Below are positions 61,304-64,000 of a stretch of DNA of 64,000 nucleotides, piece after piece. The stretch covers positions 18,581,727-18,645,726 of the forward strand of contig CM060478.1 in NCBI GenBank assembly GCA_030544235.1, given 5' to 3'. The notes beneath the pieces are model-generated. The model did no database searches and was not told the origin of the DNA. It saw nothing but the letters and a program-made list of their open reading frames with translations. The DNA comes from Lepturacanthus savala (lineage: Eukaryota > Chordata > Actinopteri > Scombriformes > Trichiuridae). The translations under genes were made by a program, and so were the position numbers. Each line of letters begins with the position of its first letter. Position 1 is the stretch's first letter.

Positions 61304-61390
61304 ATTATACTATGAGGCAACAATTTGTATCAAAACCTTAAAAACCTTTACTCTGTGGAATCTGTCCGTCCACCACTTTAGTTCCAATAT

Positions 61391-61450
61391 ACAGTACCAC
61401 CTTCTCATTCGCTTGAGTGAGAAAATGTGTCCAAACTTTTGACTGGTACT
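61391..61450. mobile_element. Miniature Tc1-type palindrome (two TIR pieces)
   Basis: TACAGTACCACCTTCTCATTC is followed by an opposed GAGTGAGAAAATGTGTCC and AAACTTTTGACTGGTACT. These are the outer parts of a fish Tc1 TIR (GTCCAAACTTTTGACTGG) facing each other, with the left one internally deleted. Confidence 0.6.
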
Positions 61451-61563
61451 CCAAAAAGTCTCAGTGATTATTGAATGGACAGCAGTGAAGTAATTGCATA
61501 GACATTGATTTCACCAGATAACAACACCTAATGACTTTTGTGATCCCTAGTCTGTCTCTCTAG

Positions 61564-61640
61564 AGCAGGGGTAGGCAATCCTGCTCCTTGAGGGATGGTG
61601 TGAGTGCAGGCTTTTGTTCCAACCAAGCAGTAACAATATT
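61564..61640 (+). mobile_element. hAT-type end fragment
   Basis: AGCAGGGGTAGGCAATCCTG, then CTCCTTGAGGG and GCAGGCTTTTGTTCCAACC, matches a widespread vertebrate hAT-derived terminus. The opposite end was not found. Confidence 0.55.
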
Positions 61641-62208
61641 TCTGGGCTTCCGGTGAGCCAGTCCAAGACGTCCCTTTTCCTTTCAGCAGTCATCCTTTAC
61701 AGTCCAACTATTAACTTGAGAGAGGAGAATGGAGTTGAAGTTGAAAGACAATGTTTATGACAGGATTGTTTCACAAGTAACCAGTTTACAGTCAGTGAAC
61801 AGTTAAGCTAATAAAAAGCTAAATCATCCCATTGGTCCCAAGACACCATTTGGCCAATGTGTTACACTTCTGTGTAACTCTCCATATGGACTCCTTGCTT
61901 TCATGTAACCACAGCAACTACAGCCTGGTCAAAAATAATCAGACCTCCCTAGTTTCTGCAGACAGATATCCATTTATAGAGATAGCTTGACCACCCTACA
62001 AATTCCACTTTCAAACCATAGGGCATTGCATGTGGCTATAGAGTGCTGTGGCGGTCATGCTGGCTAAGTGCCTTGAATTCTGAATAAATCGGCAGCAGTC
62101 CTCAGCAAAACCCCCTCCACACCATCACACCTCCTCCTCCATGCGCCACGGTGGGAACTTTCACACAGTTGACCTTCTAATAAAGAGGGCTGACCAAAGT
62201 ACAGATTT

Positions 62209-62559
62209 TCACTGGTCTAATGTGTATTCCTTGTGTTTCATAGCCCAAACAATTATCTTCTTCTTATCGGTCTCCCCCAGTAGTGGTTTCTTTGCAGCAA
62301 TTATATCACAATGGCCTGATTGTATGCAGTATCCTCCGAATAGTTGATGTTGAGATTTGTCCGCTACTTGAACTCTAGGAAGCAGTCTAAGGGAAGCACT
62401 GATGTGGACTCTAATTTGAGGTGCCATTAACTGGCAGTTTCTGAAGCTGGTAAATAATGAAGTTATCCTCTGCAGCAGATTTCTTGATATGTTCCAAATT
62501 AACTGACCTTTATGTCTTAAAGAAATGATGGACTGTTTTCTCTTCACATAGTTGGGCAA
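62209..62559 (-). pseudogene. Tc1-like transposase fragment
   Basis: A 116-codon open piece covering the N-terminal DNA-binding region with internal deletions and running into the start of the catalytic part. The DDE catalytic residues are not present in this piece. Part of the element at 61915-62990. Confidence 0.75.
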
Positions 62560-62854
62560 TTCTTGCCATAATGTGGATTACTAGAGTCATCAAATAGGAT
62601 AATTTGCCAAATACCACTACCTTAGCATAACACAACTGATGGCCTCAAATGAATACATTTTGAAAAGACATATCTGTAAATTAAATACCATTCTATTTGG
62701 CTACTACATGAAACTTGTTAGAGATATTGTGAGATATATAGTATGAAAAGCTAAACTACAAAACTAATTGGAAGGACTTTCTGTCTGCCTCTGTGTTTTT
62801 AACAGGCACCACAAAGCAGAAAATGGCTGCTTTGAGATATCTAAAATATGAAAC

Positions 62855-62889
62855 ATATTTTGGTTCATCGTGTTGATGAACCAAAATAT
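62855..62889. repeat. Perfect 15-bp inverted repeat with 5-nt loop
   Basis: Arms 62855-62869 (ATATTTTGGTTCATC) and 62875-62889 are exact inverted copies around GTGTT, inside the decayed Tc1 region. Confidence 0.9.
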
Positions 62890-62990
62890 CCTAAAGTTCC
62901 TAAAGTATTGATGTTTTTGTTCTACAATGTAGAAAATCATAGATAATAATAAAAAGAATTGGTGATACTAGAGTATATTGTGAAGTGTAG

Positions 62991-64000
62991 TTTTCTTTTA
63001 ACCTCTTTGGGGATTTTCTTCTATTTTGACCTATGGAGCCATATTGTATGTGAGCTCCACTGGGGATTGTACTGTATGTGTAATTTTTTGATTGTCTCTG
63101 AGGATGAAGGAGGGTACCCGCTTTGTTAAAAAGTGAATGCATCCAAGGGGGGAGAAATCAATGGTTACAACAATGGAATATATTTGGTGTGGACCCTGCA
63201 GTGACATCAGGGACGTTTCAGTCAGCAATGATATGATGAACTCATTAAAATGATTGAGGCTGGCCTTCAAAGAGCTACAGTTCAAATCCCAGGACAGCAG
63301 CTAACATGAATCAGAGCCAAACTACTGATGTCATGACCTTAATTCTTTCATTTAACCATGTTTTTGTGTGATAATGACAATGACAACCAAGAACACTAGG
63401 TATCTGGGCTATATTTCATGGGCCAAAGAGCTTTCATTACCGTCTATTGCATTAATTATTGAGAATTATCAGGAAAGATCTCACCAGGTTTCCGTAGATA
63501 AAATAAAGCACTGTAGGAGACCAGGAACAAAAGCTGAAGTGTAGGGTACAATCTAGTTCTACAGTGCCTTTATAATGCAAGCCATTCAAATTGCTTCATG
63601 AGATGATGGAAGGAAAGCTACACATAGGGCAGCACGATGTCAGTGAACCCCAAGCTGTAAAATTAGACTTTCAGATGTCGATTAAAAAGAATCTACAATA
63701 TCAATAAGAAATGATCACCCACTTCAGTTAGGTTCGCCGATGAAGACTCTTGCTAATAAGTTGAAATGTCAAACATATTGATATATTAACAATGAATACA
63801 CTAAACTAAGAAAGGCAAAGAAAGATAAATTGAGATTACTGCAAATTTTTGCCAGTGTTTAGGCAAGAAAGGGTGAGTTTATATAATTCAAGTCATAAAA
63901 ATCTTCAAGAAAATGCATAAAGACAAATAGAAGTATAAAAATATAAATGTTTTAAAATAAACTAAAAAAGTCACAGATTAAATTGAACAATAAAAATAAC
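62991..64000. other. Intergenic, nothing recognised
   Basis: AT-rich sequence with no feature I can support. Confidence 0.5.

Larger units (their letters stand above)
55260..61390. other. Upstream intergenic region
   Basis: Mostly unrecognised AT-rich sequence. Includes two exon-like blocks (55859-55966, 56850-56929; see findings), a (CA)n tract (57494-57528) and the TGCCTAAGTC repeats (60869-61303). A 210-codon frame at 57065-57697 spans the CA repeat and has no recognised domain. Confidence 0.5.
61915..62990 (-). mobile_element. Decayed Tc1/mariner-like element
   Basis: Minus-strand readings show pieces of a Tc1 transposase: KRKQSIISLRHKGQ (N-terminal HTH region), QLMAPQIRVHISAS, AAKKPLLGETDKKK and WAMKHKEYTLDQ (62209-62559). 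Nucleotide blocks at 62030-62210 (CCTTGAATTCTGAATAAATC, ACCATCACACCTCCTCCTCC) belong to the same family. Frame breaks and deletions make it inactive. The right end contains TTCTACAATGTAGAAAATCA near 62920; no intact TIR is seen there. Confidence 0.8.

Overview
The window is vertebrate nuclear DNA, almost certainly from a ray-finned (percomorph-like) teleost. The evidence is one large split gene with GT-AG introns, long TA and TG microsatellites, and decayed transposons of types that are abundant in bony fish (piggyBac, Tc1/mariner, hAT-type MITEs, an L2/CR1-like LINE and an LTR). No bacterial-style operon, CRISPR array, rRNA or tRNA was seen.

One gene fills the left three quarters. On the minus strand, from an ATG at 47993 to a TAA at 397, I could assemble 27 coding exons. 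All have AG acceptors and GT donors, all phases match, and together they give exactly 3723 nt (1240 codons plus stop). The product is a SorCS-family VPS10-domain sorting receptor, best matching SORCS1: signal peptide, long propeptide with a furin site, VPS10 beta-propeller with Asp-box motifs, ten-cysteine 10CC module, PKD-type domain, second Ig-like/membrane-proximal region, one membrane helix and a 74-residue tail. Exon 1 lies in a CpG-rich island (about 47370-48250) that presumably holds the promoter. The final exon (397-455) is too short to show as an ORF and was found by its splice signal and phase. The 3' UTR runs off the left edge.

The introns (the largest is 16.5 kb, 30808-47297) carry most of the other structure: foldback elements (6137-6360, 28374-28577), two copies of an internally deleted piggyBac with transposase C-terminal remnants (28889-29533, 35284-36586), the second split by a 632-bp solo LTR with a 4-bp target duplication, several teleost MITEs, and long microsatellites. 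A perfect 23-bp inverted repeat with a 4-nt loop sits at 34422-34471.

The right quarter (48250-64000) lies 5' of the gene and looks intergenic. It holds an RT-motif LINE scrap, a 3' LINE remnant (about 53320-53745), a 126-bp hAT-type MITE with a perfect 8-bp target duplication, further MITEs, a decayed Tc1-like element (about 61915-62990) and a repeated TGCCTAAGTC motif. Two phase-compatible exon-like blocks at 55.9 and 56.9 kb are the only hint of a second gene. I found no convincing novel biological system. The most unusual items are the perfect hairpin, the nested transposon/solo LTR and the species-specific receptor tail. All family assignments are from memory of the families, not from database searches.
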